Positions 36,896 through 37,406 of a stretch of DNA of 37,406 nucleotides are shown here, piece by piece (position 1 is the stretch's first letter; every line of letters begins with the position of its first letter). Position numbers and translations under genes: made by a program. The notes under the pieces were generated by a model, which saw nothing but the letters and a program-made list of their open reading frames with translations, made no database searches and had not been told where the DNA came from. This stretch comes from an uncultured Verrucomicrobiota bacterium. GTDB lineage: Bacteria > Verrucomicrobiota > Verrucomicrobiia > Limisphaerales > UBA9464. The DNA is taken from NCBI GenBank assembly GCA_903842505.1, contig CAIMMI010000212.1, forward strand, positions 1-37,406, written 5' to 3'.

Positions 36896-37406
36896 TGCCC
36901 TCCTCAGACACATCGCACCTGCGAATCGATCGGCCAGAACGGGCAGACAACCCCTTCGATCCGGAGTTTCCATCCGACCTGCTCGCACGCCTGCTGACGT
37001 TGTCTCCGTTCCGGGACATGAACCCGGACAACTTCCCCAAACGCCAACCGCTTCAGGCGCTCCTGCGCAATGACACCCGTCTGCGCGCCTTCCGCCGGGG
37101 CGAGATCATCATGCGCGCGGGCGACTACGGTTCGTCCGCCTTCATGGTCATCCGCGGACAGACGCGCGTCGTCCTCAATCCCGCCCTGACGCCCCAGCAG
37201 ATCGGCCGCCGCGAACGCACCGAACGTTCCCTCTGGCGAACGATCGCCCAACTCTGGCGAAACCCGAAGCACCCGGAGGTGCGGAAGCCAACGGAACTGG
37301 TCCTTTCCAGTTCGAAGGCCGACGCAACCGACGCCTCCGCCATCTTCCTCCAGGATGTGCCGCGCATCCTCGACAACCACCAGACGGCAACCATCGGACC
37401 CGGGGA
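36895..37406 (+). CDS. Cyclic-nucleotide-binding-domain protein, N-terminal part (cut by window end)
   Basis: An open frame begins at the ATG overlapping the reductase stop (TGATG) and runs off the window end after about 170 codons. Residues about 58-94 look like the first strands of a cNMP-binding (CRP-type) beta-roll (LRAFRRGEIIMRAGDYGSSA, FMVIRGQTRVVL). The motif that usually follows soon after, QTATIGPG, appears only at about 163, so about 65 residues rich in Arg, Trp and Ser are inserted in the domain. No signal peptide is seen. With its 1-nt overlap it is in an operon with the reductase and may regulate it or work with it. Downstream domains are not visible, so function stays open. Confidence 0.75.
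   Translation, partial: MPSSDTSHLRIDRPERADNPFDPEFPSDLLARLLTLSPFRDMNPDNFPKRQPLQALLRNDTRLRAFRRGEIIMRAGDYGSSAFMVIRGQTRVVLNPALTPQQIGRRERTERSLWRTIAQLWRNPKHPEVRKPTELVLSSSKADATDASAIFLQDVPRILDNHQTATIGPG

Overview
The window looks like a chromosomal segment from a GC-rich member of the PVC superphylum, most likely a Verrucomicrobiota of the Pedosphaera/Limisphaera type. The reasons are the gene families present (DUF1549/DUF1553, DUF1592+DUF1552, PA14-cytochrome c, sorbosone-dehydrogenase-like and ThuA proteins), the dispersed hairpin repeats between genes, and the near absence of Shine-Dalgarno sequences. This placement comes from family knowledge and was not tested by a search. No rRNA, tRNA, CRISPR array, transposase or phage gene was seen.

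Layout. 1-427: intergenic repeats. 428-2710 (+): exported HtrA-type protease fused to a jelly-roll-like segment and a SirB1/transglutaminase-like domain. 2799-3863 (-): group-2 sigma-70 factor. 4149-8532 (-): DUF885 metallopeptidase, class C beta-lactamase-like hydrolase and PfkB sugar kinase. 8586-10370 (-): a short DUF1549/DUF1553 protein without its usual partner. Divergent from it across a repeat-bearing spacer, 10609-15051 (+) is a DUF1592-type dihaem protein plus a DUF1552 protein. 15386-16059 (-): a PIN-domain/AbrB toxin-antitoxin pair bracketed by two direct 93-bp triple-hairpin repeats. 16497-18791 (+): the principal sigma factor RpoD with a histone-H1-like Lys/Ala/Pro N-terminal extension, preceded by a perfect 20-bp palindrome and followed by an intrinsic terminator.

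19012-24243 (+) is a tight three-gene unit: a pentahaem cytochrome with a PA14 domain, a sorbosone-dehydrogenase-like beta-propeller and a ThuA protein. It probably oxidises a carbohydrate in the periplasm. From 24.6 kb onward is a redox island. On the minus strand are a large outer-membrane beta-barrel protein, then 3 nt later a decahaem c-type cytochrome with a C-terminal LVIVD propeller, then an NHL-repeat protein. On the plus strand is a secreted protein with two HbpS/GlcG-like domains. Further on, a tetrahaem c554-like protein (-) is divergent from a membrane-anchored FAD/NAD/[2Fe-2S] reductase (+), which overlaps by 1 nt a cNMP-binding-domain gene cut by the window end.

The most interesting points are: (i) the barrel plus decahaem-propeller pair, which may be an outer-membrane electron conduit; (ii) a 186-bp repeat that fills the gap between the decahaem and NHL genes exactly, carrying the stop codon of one and the start codon of the other, with a 185-bp inverted copy on the far side of the NHL gene; (iii) the repeat-bracketed toxin-antitoxin cassette; (iv) the basic tail and start-site palindrome of rpoD.
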